DNA from: DAITQM01 sp039794245 | Lineage (GTDB): Bacteria > Pseudomonadota > Gammaproteobacteria > Xanthomonadales > Wenzhouxiangellaceae | Assembly (NCBI GenBank): GCA_039794245.1 | Contig: JBDIVS010000017.1 | Span: 7,804 to 71,803, forward strand | Length of the DNA stretch: 64,000 bases | Direction: 5' to 3' | Shown: one piece after another, positions 16,501-24,200 of the stretch | Layout of the letters: each line of letters opens with the position of its first letter | How positions within the stretch are numbered: the first letter of the stretch is position 1 | Position numbers and translations under genes: made by a program | The notes under the pieces: model-generated | The model's database searches: none | Seen by the model: only the letters and a program-made list of their open reading frames with translations | What the model was told of the DNA's origin: nothing

Positions 16501-16588
16501 GGACGAACCGAAGTGGGGTACGCCCGAGGCGAAGCAGCACGAGATCGAGCGGTTGCGGGCGAAGATCGCGGCGAACCGGCGGAAATGA
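13571..16588 (+). CDS. RelE-like / UvrD-type helicase / ankyrin repeat fusion protein
   Basis: A 1005-aa protein. Residues about 8-88 resemble the RelE/ParE fold (FYRAKINDADRLLFTLL ... ALMLEVIANHDYDKSRFL). An SF1A helicase core follows: Walker A GSAGSGKT (149-156), Walker B VVIDEVQD (Asp322-Glu323), motif III GDSNQIVHP, HEAKGLEYENIVLYRF and motif VI YVALTRATKNLYLV (Arg548). About 712-760 hold ankyrin repeats (NTTPLMAAAAAGNVALVEAL then GADREAVDHYGCNALHWAL). The rest is unassigned, ending in a charged tail. The gene separates the interference block from the effector/adaptation block of the CRISPR locus, in the same orientation. It is probably a nucleic-acid translocase with a toxin-like or RNA-binding head; a role in defence is inference from location. 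Confidence 0.8.
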   Translation: MKILEYTGLDIRCNAAAYRKVCEAIARGDFRAAQVKKLTGPTHGKFYRAKINDADRLLFTLLRHGEEVCALMLEVIANHDYDKSRFLRGALIDESKLPDADAATAGREAAPLRYLHPERTTVHLLDKPLSLDDAQQAVYGEAPPLIVVGSAGSGKTALTLEKLKHAEGEVLYVTQSAYLARNARDLYYAHGFEHPGQEAVFLSYREFVESVRVPAGREAGFRDFSAWFSRHRQNYKGIDAHQAFEEIRGVLAADAEGVLTREAYRALGVRQSIFPDERRDEIYALFEKYRAWLAEAGLYDLNLVAHEWLSLAAPRYDFVVIDEVQDITAVQLALVLKTLRHPGHFLLCGDSNQIVHPNFFSWAKVKTLFWRDPQLAERQHLRVLGANFRNGVEATRLANTLLKIKHRRFGSIDRESNYLVQAIGGEPGRIDLLPDKDTVKRELDGKTRQSTQFAVLVMRDEDKAEARRHFSTPLLFSIHEAKGLEYENIVLYRFVSDHRGEFADIAAGVTPADLAADSLDYRRAKDKGDKSLEVYKFYVNALYVALTRATKNLYLVESDLTHPLLSLLDLKSAEAVQVEARQATREDWQKEARKLELQGKEEQAAAIREQILKETPVPWPVFDPARIEDLLVKVFREQVVGSKPRQQLYEYAAWHDEPGLAAWLAQYGNFERAHGFARQREALARKALAPYQGGSPRVVLAQCERHGLEHRTPMNTTPLMAAAAAGNVALVEALLERGADREAVDHYGCNALHWALRSAFQNSKFARGPFAALYELLAPAAIDFSSGDRLVRIDRHLSEYLLVQTLWALFKSRFTHRLRRPYAAFENAAILEAWEHLPANVLRPERKRRQYLSGVLARNEIDRDYAYNRALFRRVRQGWYQFNPHLKVRRGTDTWVPLYQALNLPLIHEFARGDLWDRIAEYLALAGLPDCAAPIAAERALARAAAVRREQPVRETRRHEDQGRQAARERDMPMDQTDEPKWGTPEAKQHEIERLRAKIAANRRK

Positions 16589-16686
16589 CGCGCTGCACTG
16601 CCCGCCGCAAGCCTGCCGTGTCTGCATTCTGATCCGCGCTGCGCTATACAGATGCCGTCCTGTCACGAAACAGAGTGTATGATCCC

Positions 16687-16980
16687 ATGAGCGTATATTT
16701 CGTTTCCCGCCACCCCGGCGCCCGCGACTGGGCGGCTACGGAGGGTATTGCGGTTGATGCCTTCATCGGCCACCTGGATATGGCGCGTATCTGCCCCGGC
16801 GACACCGTTATCGGCACCCTGCCGGTGAACCTCGCCGCCGAGGTCTGCGCGCGCGGCGCGCGCTATCTGCATCTGTCGCTGGATCTGCCGGCGGACGCGC
16901 GCGGCATCGAGCTGACAGCGGAGGCGATGCGTAAATACGGGGCCAGGGTGGAGACGTTCAAGGTGGAGCGGGCCGAATGA
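16687..16980 (+). CDS. csx16: Csx16 (VVA1548 family), type III accessory protein
   Basis: A 97-aa protein: MSVYFVSRHPGARDWA, HLDMARICPGDTVIGTLPVN, LAAEVCARGARYLHLSLDLP, RGIELTAEAM. This is the signature of TIGR02620 (Csx16). The family has been proposed, and by recent work supported, as a ring nuclease that degrades cyclic oligoadenylate, consistent with its place directly before the CARF effectors. The ATG at 16687 fits the family start; an in-frame GTG at 16675 would add four residues. Its stop overlaps the next gene (ATGA at 16977-16980), implying coupled synthesis of off-switch and effector. Confidence 0.88.
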   Translation: MSVYFVSRHPGARDWAATEGIAVDAFIGHLDMARICPGDTVIGTLPVNLAAEVCARGARYLHLSLDLPADARGIELTAEAMRKYGARVETFKVERAE

Positions 16981-18155
16981 AAATTCATGTCGCCATCGTA
17001 TCCGACCAGATACTGGCCAATCTCATACCGGCGCTGATGGACAGACCGGAGATGGTCTATCTGGTGTGCTCGGCAAGCATGGCACAGCGGCAGGCCGAGC
17101 AACGCCTGGCTTCATTGCTGAAGCGCGAAGCCATTGCCGTGAATGTCAAGCACGAAGCCCCGGATGTCGGCCTCAAACAGATTCATGAGTTTGCGCTCGA
17201 ACTCGTGGAGGAAATCAAGCGCGAGCATCCTGATGCGCAGATCGTGCTCAATGCGACGGGCGGCACCAAGCTCATGGCGATGGGCTTCGTGGACATGTTC
17301 CGCGGTGACGCCGCCCGCATCATTTACACAGATACCGCGCACGGCCGAATCGAGATACTGCCCGATAAAAAGCAGGCGGCCGCCGACCCGGAGCCCATGC
17401 GCGATGTTCTCGACGTCAAGTCCTACCTGGCTGCCCAGGGATTACGCGTTTCTTCGATGGCATCGGACGATGAAGCCTGGCGTGAGCAGGCCGCAGCGCG
17501 CAAGGCGGCGTGCAAGTATTTGGGCCGTCATGCCGCAAGTATCCAGGACTTCATCGGGCAGATGAATGCCTTGGCGGATCGGGCTCTGGAAAAGGCAGCT
17601 GGAACCAACGAAGAACGACTGACACAACCTCGCCAGATGCTCAACAACCGGCCGTGGGGAGACTGGGCGAAGGCATTGGGTGAGTTGGCTAAAGCCCGGT
17701 TGATCGATTGGCGCGACGGGGAATCGGAGATTGAATTCACGGATACCGCCGCGGCTCTGTTCCTGCGCGGCGGCTGGCTGGAGGAATATGCCTGGCACAT
17801 CGTCAAGGACGAGGGTGTTTATGACGCCCGAATGGGTGTGAGCGGTCGATGGGATAATACGCAAAAGGGGGAAAATGAGTTCGATGTGCTCGCCTGCAAC
17901 GGTAACCAACTGCTGTACATCGAGTGCAAAACGCTGCGTTACCGCGACGGCAACGATAACGATATCGCATACAAGGTGGACAGCCTCGGACAGGATGTGC
18001 GCGGCTTGTTCGGCCAGACTTGGCTGTTGTCGGCGCGTGAACCGAGTCAGGTGCTCTCCGACCGCGCCAACAAAGCCGGTATCCGTCTGATCGGACCCCA
18101 GGCACTGCCACGGCTGAAAGAAAACGTAAGGGAGTGGATAGGGAACAGGCCGTGA
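16977..18155 (+). CDS. Card1/Can2-like CARF nuclease (DUF1887)
   Basis: A 392-aa protein. The N-terminal CARF domain (about 1-150) has the ligand loop NATGGTK at residues 92-98. A linker helix bundle follows. The C-terminal PD-(D/E)XK nuclease has NEFDVL with Asp303 and LLYIECKT with Glu316-Cys-Lys318, so the catalytic set D...E-x-K is complete. The family (Card1/Can2) is activated by cyclic tetra-adenylate and cuts nucleic acids, causing growth arrest or defence. It overlaps csx16 upstream and the membrane CARF gene downstream by 4 bp each, so the three form one coupled unit. Confidence 0.87.
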   Translation: MKIHVAIVSDQILANLIPALMDRPEMVYLVCSASMAQRQAEQRLASLLKREAIAVNVKHEAPDVGLKQIHEFALELVEEIKREHPDAQIVLNATGGTKLMAMGFVDMFRGDAARIIYTDTAHGRIEILPDKKQAAADPEPMRDVLDVKSYLAAQGLRVSSMASDDEAWREQAAARKAACKYLGRHAASIQDFIGQMNALADRALEKAAGTNEERLTQPRQMLNNRPWGDWAKALGELAKARLIDWRDGESEIEFTDTAAALFLRGGWLEEYAWHIVKDEGVYDARMGVSGRWDNTQKGENEFDVLACNGNQLLYIECKTLRYRDGNDNDIAYKVDSLGQDVRGLFGQTWLLSAREPSQVLSDRANKAGIRLIGPQALPRLKENVREWIGNRP

Positions 18156-18751
18156 CCGAATCCACCTGGCTCCTGCTCGACCGCATCGGCATCGTCCTCG
18201 GCATCGTCACCGGCGCCGCGACACTGCTGGCATTCGTCATCGCTTACCTCAAACGCGAGCACGTGCGCCGCTGGCTGATCCGCAACCGCTTCCCCGCCAT
18301 CGGCGGCGCCATGGCGGAGCATGTCCGCTACGATGGGTTGGTGTTCACCGTCAGCAAAGCGGAAACACCGGCCTGGGTATTGGCTCAGATCAAGCCCAAT
18401 GCCGCAGTGTTCGTGGTCAGCGAGCAGTCGCGCGGTGTGGTCGATGAGTTGAAGGCCCAAGTGCCGGGCATCGCAAGTCTTTCCGTGCTTACGGTTGCCG
18501 ATGTGGATGATCCCGCCGATACCCGCCAGGCGGTGCGGCAGGCCGTGGAGTGGTTGAAGTCTATCGGCTGCACGCACATCGCGGTCGACGTCACCGGCGG
18601 CAAGGTGCCAATGAGTCTGGGCGCTTTTATGGCGGCCGAGGAAATGGGCCAGGACAGTCTGTACGTCAGTACACGTTTCGATGCGCAACTCAACCGGCCC
18701 GACATGCGCAGTGCACGGATCGTTGTTATCTCACACCCGGCCCGGCATTGA
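18152..18751 (+). CDS. Cam1-like membrane CARF effector
   Basis: A 199-aa protein using the GTG at 18152 (GTGA overlap with the upstream stop). One N-terminal transmembrane helix at about 12-33 (IGIVLGIVTGAATLLAFVIA) is followed by a basic stretch, KREHVRRWLIRNR. A CARF domain then runs from about 70 to 195, with a ligand loop in AVDVTGGKVPMSLGAF. One helix plus one CARF domain in about 200 aa is the architecture of Cam1, the type III effector that depolarises the membrane when cyclic tetra-adenylate binds. The assignment is by architecture and context; direct orthology is not tested. Confidence 0.8.
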   Translation: MTESTWLLLDRIGIVLGIVTGAATLLAFVIAYLKREHVRRWLIRNRFPAIGGAMAEHVRYDGLVFTVSKAETPAWVLAQIKPNAAVFVVSEQSRGVVDELKAQVPGIASLSVLTVADVDDPADTRQAVRQAVEWLKSIGCTHIAVDVTGGKVPMSLGAFMAAEEMGQDSLYVSTRFDAQLNRPDMRSARIVVISHPARH

Positions 18752-18810
18752 CGGACACTCGCAAGCTTGCCATCTCTGCTTTCTCGCCCGATCCGCGGTT
18801 CAATATCCGC

Positions 18811-19095
18811 ATGAAAGACCGCAACCTCTATCTCGCCGCCTACGACATCGCCGATGCCACCCGCCTGCGGCATGCGTTGCACGCCGTGAAGGGTTACGCC
18901 ACCGGCGGCCAGAAGTCGGTGTTCGAGAGCTTCCTCTCGGCCGGTGAACAGGGCTCGCTGCTCGCCGAGGTGCGCGAAACGCTGGACCTCGATGAAGACG
19001 CCTTCCTGCTGCTGCGGCTCGATCCGCGCGCCAGGATGATTGCACTCGGCATTGGCGTGGCGCCCGAAGACCCGCCGTTTTTCTATCACGGGTGA
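18811..19095 (+). CDS. cas2: Cas2 (first copy)
   Basis: A 94-aa protein: MKDRNLYLAAYDIADATRLRHALHAVKGYATGGQKSVFESFL. The ferredoxin-like Cas2 start with the Y-D-I-x-D motif is present, as is the RH-x4-K-x-x-xxGQxSVFE segment. It ends in a less typical acidic/hydrophobic tail (IGVAPEDPPFFYHG). The ATG at 18811 is preferred; earlier in-frame starts would add a tail unlike Cas2. It lies 3 bp before cas1. With cas1 it should form the spacer-integration complex, but a second cas2 lies further on. Confidence 0.85.
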   Translation: MKDRNLYLAAYDIADATRLRHALHAVKGYATGGQKSVFESFLSAGEQGSLLAEVRETLDLDEDAFLLLRLDPRARMIALGIGVAPEDPPFFYHG

Positions 19096-19098
19096 AGC

Positions 19099-20085
19099 AT
19101 GGCAACCGTCTATCTCGATCACAGCGGCCTGGAACTCCGCCCCGACGGCGCCGCGCTGGCCTTGTACGAAAACGGCACGCGCCGGCGCAGCCTGCCCCTC
19201 AAACTGCTCGACCGGGTGGTGGTGCAGGGCGAGCTGGCGCTGACTTCCGGCGTGCTCACCCGCCTGGTCGATGCCGGCGCTTCCGTGGTGTTTCTCTCCA
19301 AGCGCCACAGCAGGCGCGTCGCAACCGTGCTCGGGCACCCGCATCAGGATGCCCGTATTCGGCTGGCGCAGTTTTCCGCATCGCTGGATACGCACTTCCG
19401 GTCGAGCGTTGCGGCAGGTTGGGTGCGCCTCAAGATCCGGGGGCAGCGGCGCGTGCTGGGCGAGGCGCTGGAGCGCCGGCCCGACGTGCGCAAGGCACTG
19501 ATCGGCGCACTGCGCAGCATCGACCGCTGTCTGGCAAAACTGCCGAGCGCAATTAGCGATGGTGCGTCCAGCATCATGGGCATCGAAGGCGCCGCCTCGG
19601 CAGCATATTTCCCCGGTTACCTCACGTTATTTCCCGGCAGTCTTGGCTTTACCGGCCGCAACCGCCGGCCGCCGCGCGATCCGGTCAATGCCTGCCTGTC
19701 GCTGGTCTACACCCTACTTCATCACGAAGCGGTATCCATTGCTTATGCCGCCGGACTCGACCCCTATGTTGGCTTCTTGCACGCCCCGGCGCACGGCCGT
19801 GAATCGTTGGCCTGCGATCTCGTTGAGGCGCTGCGGCCGGCAGCCGACACCTGGGTGCAGGCACTGTTCCGCGACCGGATACTGCGCGACGAACATTTCA
19901 ATCAAGACAAAGGGGCCTGTCTGCTGGGCAAGGCCGGGCGCGCGCACTTCTATGCCGAATACGAATCCTTTGCCGTCATTCAACGGCGTCATCTGCGCCG
20001 CCTGGGTCGTGTATTGGTACAAGCATTGTTGCAAAGGTCTAAGGATGATTTCGTCACAGCCGGATTTGAAAGCGCTCTATCTTGA
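19099..20085 (+). CDS. cas1: Cas1 integrase (catalytically complete copy)
   Basis: A 328-aa protein. It has an N-terminal beta domain (VYLDHSGLELRPDGAALALY ... LDRVVVQGELALTSGVLTRL). The catalytic helical domain contains IMGIEGAASAAYF with Glu163, NACLSLVYTLLHHEA, and GFLHAPAHGRESLACDLVEA with His228, Asp240 and Glu243. The metal-binding Glu/His/Asp set is therefore intact. Cas1 integrates new spacers next to the leader at 21192-21264. Its 3' end overlaps the start of a second, degenerate cas1-like gene by 41 bp. Confidence 0.93.
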   Translation: MATVYLDHSGLELRPDGAALALYENGTRRRSLPLKLLDRVVVQGELALTSGVLTRLVDAGASVVFLSKRHSRRVATVLGHPHQDARIRLAQFSASLDTHFRSSVAAGWVRLKIRGQRRVLGEALERRPDVRKALIGALRSIDRCLAKLPSAISDGASSIMGIEGAASAAYFPGYLTLFPGSLGFTGRNRRPPRDPVNACLSLVYTLLHHEAVSIAYAAGLDPYVGFLHAPAHGRESLACDLVEALRPAADTWVQALFRDRILRDEHFNQDKGACLLGKAGRAHFYAEYESFAVIQRRHLRRLGRVLVQALLQRSKDDFVTAGFESALS

Positions 20086-20845
20086 CGGTGTGCAGCCAAT
20101 GACAGTAGCGCTCGATGGGCCTGCGCTGACGGTCATCGCATCCGGTCGCGCTGCGTCGCGCTACCCCCTGCGGCGCCTGTCGCGCATCGTCGTCAGCGGC
20201 CGCGTCGAGTGGGCCACCCCGGCGCTGATCGCCTGTCTGCGCGCCGGCATCGTAGTGACCTTCCTCGACGAGGAGGGCGAACTGGCCGGCCTGTGTCTCG
20301 GCGCGGCCACCGGCGGCGTGAATCTGCACGACCGTCTGGCGGAATTCGCGCTGCGCCCCGACTGGCCGGATTACTACCGTAACTGGTACAACGCCATGGA
20401 ACGGCGCGGAATTCTCCGCTTGGTCAATCGACTGTCGTTGCATGTCAAGGATCTGCGCCCGGTGACCGTACGGCGCGCCGTGGCGCAGCGTCTGGGCACC
20501 TTGGCTGTCGCGCGTGTAGCGCAATGCACCCTGGGCTACCTGGAAGCCGCGCTTTTCGCCTGCGTAGCGCGAATCGTCAGTGACAGCGGCATACCACCGG
20601 TGCTGCTGACTGATGAAAAACTCGACATTCATCTGACCCGTGATCTAGGGCGGCTGCTGGCATGGGAAGCGCGAGTGCTGGCAGTACGCCTGCTTGGCAA
20701 GAAATGGCCGTTGGGCGCGCCGACGCGAGCCGATCAGGCACTGGCGGTCGAACAGCGCATCGGGCAATATGTACGCATTACGAATGAGTACTTGACCTAC
20801 CTCGACCGGGTTATCACCGCACTCAATTATGGCGAAGGAACCTGA
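20045..20845 (+). CDS. Cas1-like paralogue lacking recognisable catalytic motifs
   Basis: A 266-aa protein. Its first 80 residues align by eye with the neighbouring Cas1 beta domain: LKALYLDGVQPMTVALDGPALTV, YPLRRLSRIVVSGRVEWATPAL, LRAGIVVTFLDEEGELAGLCLG against VYLDHSGLELRPDG, LKLLDRVVVQGELALTSG, DAGASVVFLSKRHSRRVATVLG. The helical half is about 60 residues shorter. It has no clear G-x-E-x-AA, no GFLH-x4-GRxSLA and no DLxE, so it is probably an inactive structural partner. The ATG at 20045 is chosen because the alignment needs the residues before the later ATG at 20099. It is sandwiched between cas1 and the second cas2 in one coupled cassette. Confidence 0.72.
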   Translation: MISSQPDLKALYLDGVQPMTVALDGPALTVIASGRAASRYPLRRLSRIVVSGRVEWATPALIACLRAGIVVTFLDEEGELAGLCLGAATGGVNLHDRLAEFALRPDWPDYYRNWYNAMERRGILRLVNRLSLHVKDLRPVTVRRAVAQRLGTLAVARVAQCTLGYLEAALFACVARIVSDSGIPPVLLTDEKLDIHLTRDLGRLLAWEARVLAVRLLGKKWPLGAPTRADQALAVEQRIGQYVRITNEYLTYLDRVITALNYGEGT

Positions 20846-20846
20846 C

Positions 20847-21191
20847 ATGGCGCGATTCGGGAACGATAAGATCGTTTTCGGTGCCGATGCCTGGCTGATC
20901 GCCTACGATATCGCCGATCCGCGGCGCTTGGGGCGCGTCCATCGACTGTTGAAGAAAACTGCCATGCCGATTCAGCATTCGGTATTCCTGGCCTGGTTGA
21001 ACGATCGGCAGTTAAACGACCTTGTGGAGCAGTTGTGTACCCATATCTCTCCCCGCGAGGACGATGTTCGCCTGTACCACTTGCCGGCCGTGACCGAACT
21101 GACTATGATGGGCAAACAATGGCTTCCCGATGGCGTACAATTATTGCGCGACGGCCGGCCCCTGGAGAAACCTACCTATGCCAGCGGTTAA
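20847..21191 (+). CDS. cas2: Cas2 (second copy)
   Basis: A 114-aa protein: WLIAYDIADPRRLGRVHRLL, KKTAMPIQHSVFLAWLNDRQ, then EDDVRLYHLP. This is a canonical Cas2, with the Y-D-I-x-D motif, I-Q-x-SVF and the D-D-V-R-x-Y-x-L-P strand. The ATG at 20847 has a ribosome site (aagga) 8 bp upstream and follows the previous stop by 1 bp; an in-frame ATG at 20829 is the alternative. It is only distantly similar to the first Cas2, so the two are not a recent duplication. It is the last gene before the leader. Confidence 0.9.
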   Translation: MARFGNDKIVFGADAWLIAYDIADPRRLGRVHRLLKKTAMPIQHSVFLAWLNDRQLNDLVEQLCTHISPREDDVRLYHLPAVTELTMMGKQWLPDGVQLLRDGRPLEKPTYASG

Positions 21192-21264
21192 CTTTTCAGC
21201 ACATGGAAACACCGTCAAGCACCTCTGTAACCCATTGTTTGAAAACAGAAAACAAACCAGAGCG
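21192..21264 (+). promoter_or_regulatory. CRISPR leader
   Basis: 73 bp, AT-richer than the flanks, between the second cas2 stop and the first repeat. GTTTGAAAACA at 21237-21247 copies the first 11 bases of the repeat with one change, 28 bp before repeat 1. The leader is placed on this side because it adjoins cas1/cas2 and because variant repeats occur only at the opposite end (24432 and 24574). Confidence 0.7.
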
Positions 21265-24200
21265 GTTCGAAAACATGCCCTGATGAAGAAGGGATTAAGA
21301 CTGGGAAATCGTCCTATAGGTGGTGGTGGTGGGTTCGAAAACATGCCCTGATGAAGAAGGGATTAAGACTCCATTTTTCCGTCCTATCTAACCCCGGGGA
21401 GCCGTTCGAAAACATGCCCTGATGAAGAAGGGATTAAGACTCCCAGGTGATGGTGATTTCATCGCCGCCGCAGGGTTCGAAAACATGCCCTGATGAAGAA
21501 GGGATTAAGACCACGTCATCATTTGGATTCTTCGCGCTGCCGCGTTCGAAAACATGCCCTGATGAAGAAGGGATTAAGACCCGATCAGTCGGGCGAATAG
21601 CTGCTGCTGCATAGTTCGAAAACATGCCCTGATGAAGAAGGGATTAAGACAGAGACAGTGCGTGCCTCTCTGCCTCTCCCGCTGTTCGAAAACATGCCCT
21701 GATGAAGAAGGGATTAAGACCGTGTCAGTTGTTGGTATACAGACAAGCCCCTGTTCGAAAACATGCCCTGATGAAGAAGGGATTAAGACCTGGCGACCGC
21801 TGGCCAGAAGAGAGCGCCGAAGGGTTCGAAAACATGCCCTGATGAAGAAGGGATTAAGACGCCATTGTTCCGTCCTAATTGATCCCGGGAACCGTTCGAA
21901 AACATGCCCTGATGAAGAAGGGATTAAGACGTTACTCTTATTGGGCTTTTTAATTTTATTCCATGTTCGAAAACATGCCCTGATGAAGAAGGGATTAAGA
22001 CGGTGAATGTGATCTGATACGGCGCAACCGTGTCGTTCGAAAACATGCCCTGATGAAGAAGGGATTAAGACAGTCTCACGGTCCCTTTTCTGCGATTTAT
22101 CCTGTTCGAAAACATGCCCTGATGAAGAAGGGATTAAGACATTGTCCTTCCGTACGTATCGGTTCTCTCACCTAGTTCGAAAACATGCCCTGATGAAGAA
22201 GGGATTAAGACCGGTCCCTTTTCTGCGATTTATCCTGACTACCTGTGTTCGAAAACATGCCCTGATGAAGAAGGGATTAAGACCGTCCCGGAAGGTCAAG
22301 GTCAGGAAAATTGCCCGTTCGAAAACATGCCCTGATGAAGAAGGGATTAAGACTCATGATAGAGATAATGGCCGCGCCTATCGCGTTCGAAAACATGCCC
22401 TGATGAAGAAGGGATTAAGACCGCAGGGCCTGCTGGATCGTCCTATAGGTGGTGGTGTTCGAAAACATGCCCTGATGAAGAAGGGATTAAGACCGCCACG
22501 TCATGATTATTTCACTGTCTTGGCGTGTTCGAAAACATGCCCTGATGAAGAAGGGATTAAGACTTGGCGCCAACCCGCCGAAGCTGCCAGGCGAGCGTTC
22601 GAAAACATGCCCTGATGAAGAAGGGATTAAGACGCCGCTCCACAGCGACATATCTGGTTGCCCTCGGTTCGAAAACATGCCCTGATGAAGAAGGGATTAA
22701 GACCAGAGGGAATCTTGGTATCCCTCATCGTCCGAATGTTCGAAAACATGCCCTGATGAAGAAGGGATTAAGACTGTCCAGCGCCTCCACGACGATGAAT
22801 TTTGTCCGGTTCGAAAACATGCCCTGATGAAGAAGGGATTAAGACACTCTCTACGTAATCAAATTCCTCGCCCTCTTGTAGTTCGAAAACATGCCCTGAT
22901 GAAGAAGGGATTAAGACTCATTTTCTGAGTAGGTATAGTAACCCCTGTCTTGTTCGAAAACATGCCCTGATGAAGAAGGGATTAAGACGGCTCCATGGCC
23001 TCTATGCGGGCCTGGGCCCGCAGTTCGAAAACATGCCCTGATGAAGAAGGGATTAAGACCCTTCGTCTTCACTATATGTATAGTAACCCCGGTTCGAAAA
23101 CATGCCCTGATGAAGAAGGGATTAAGACCCGCCAGGTCGCGCCACTGGCCGGCCTGTGGGCCGTTCGAAAACATGCCCTGATGAAGAAGGGATTAAGACC
23201 AAAAGAGCGCCGAAGGCTGAGGCGGGCATGCCGTTCGAAAACATGCCCTGATGAAGAAGGGATTAAGACCCTTCGTCTTCACTATATGTATAGTAACCCC
23301 GGTTCGAAAACATGCCCTGATGAAGAAGGGATTAAGACCCGTACCCCTAGCAGATCACAGATCTCTTCCGGTTCGAAAACATGCCCTGATGAAGAAGGGA
23401 TTAAGACAGCACGAGGGATCAAATTGATCCTCTGCAGTGTTCGAAAACATGCCCTGATGAAGAAGGGATTAAGACGCCTCCACGATGATCCATTTGGTAC
23501 CCTCCTCCTCGTTCGAAAACATGCCCTGATGAAGAAGGGATTAAGACCGCTTGTCGCGCATCCATTCTGCGATGTGGGCAAGTTCGAAAACATGCCCTGA
23601 TGAAGAAGGGATTAAGACCCGCACGTCCAGTTCGTTCCGGAAGGTCAGGGTTGTTCGAAAACATGCCCTGATGAAGAAGGGATTAAGACCCTTTCCGGTA
23701 GAGATAGTCGGATGTTGACATTTGCGTTCGAAAACATGCCCTGATGAAGAAGGGATTAAGACTGTCTGACATGATTGTCTCCTGCTATGCACTATAGTTC
23801 GAAAACATGCCCTGATGAAGAAGGGATTAAGACACATGATGCGTGATCCTTTAGGTTGATCTAACCTGTTCGAAAACATGCCCTGATGAAGAAGGGATTA
23901 AGACAAACTCTTTCGGTATGTTTTTCTTCCGGATTGTGGTTCGAAAACATGCCCTGATGAAGAAGGGATTAAGACTGAGCAAGATCAATCAATTCAAGCG
24001 GCAAGCAAGGTTCGAAAACATGCCCTGATGAAGAAGGGATTAAGACCCATCTCGAGATTGGCAATATTGGCAATCTGCTCGTTCGAAAACATGCCCTGAT
24101 GAAGAAGGGATTAAGACGCCCTCATCGGGCGCAGTTGGTTCAAGCTCGGCCGTTCGAAAACATGCCCTGATGAAGAAGGGATTAAGACGGTCATAGTGAT

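Noticed and set aside
21632..23879. Long open frames on both strands across the CRISPR array (peptides such as RKHALMKKGLR and NPFFIRACFRT)
   Set aside because: They are translations of the 37-bp repeat, which has no stop in several frames; periodic peptide with variable inserts is the sign of an array, not of a gene.
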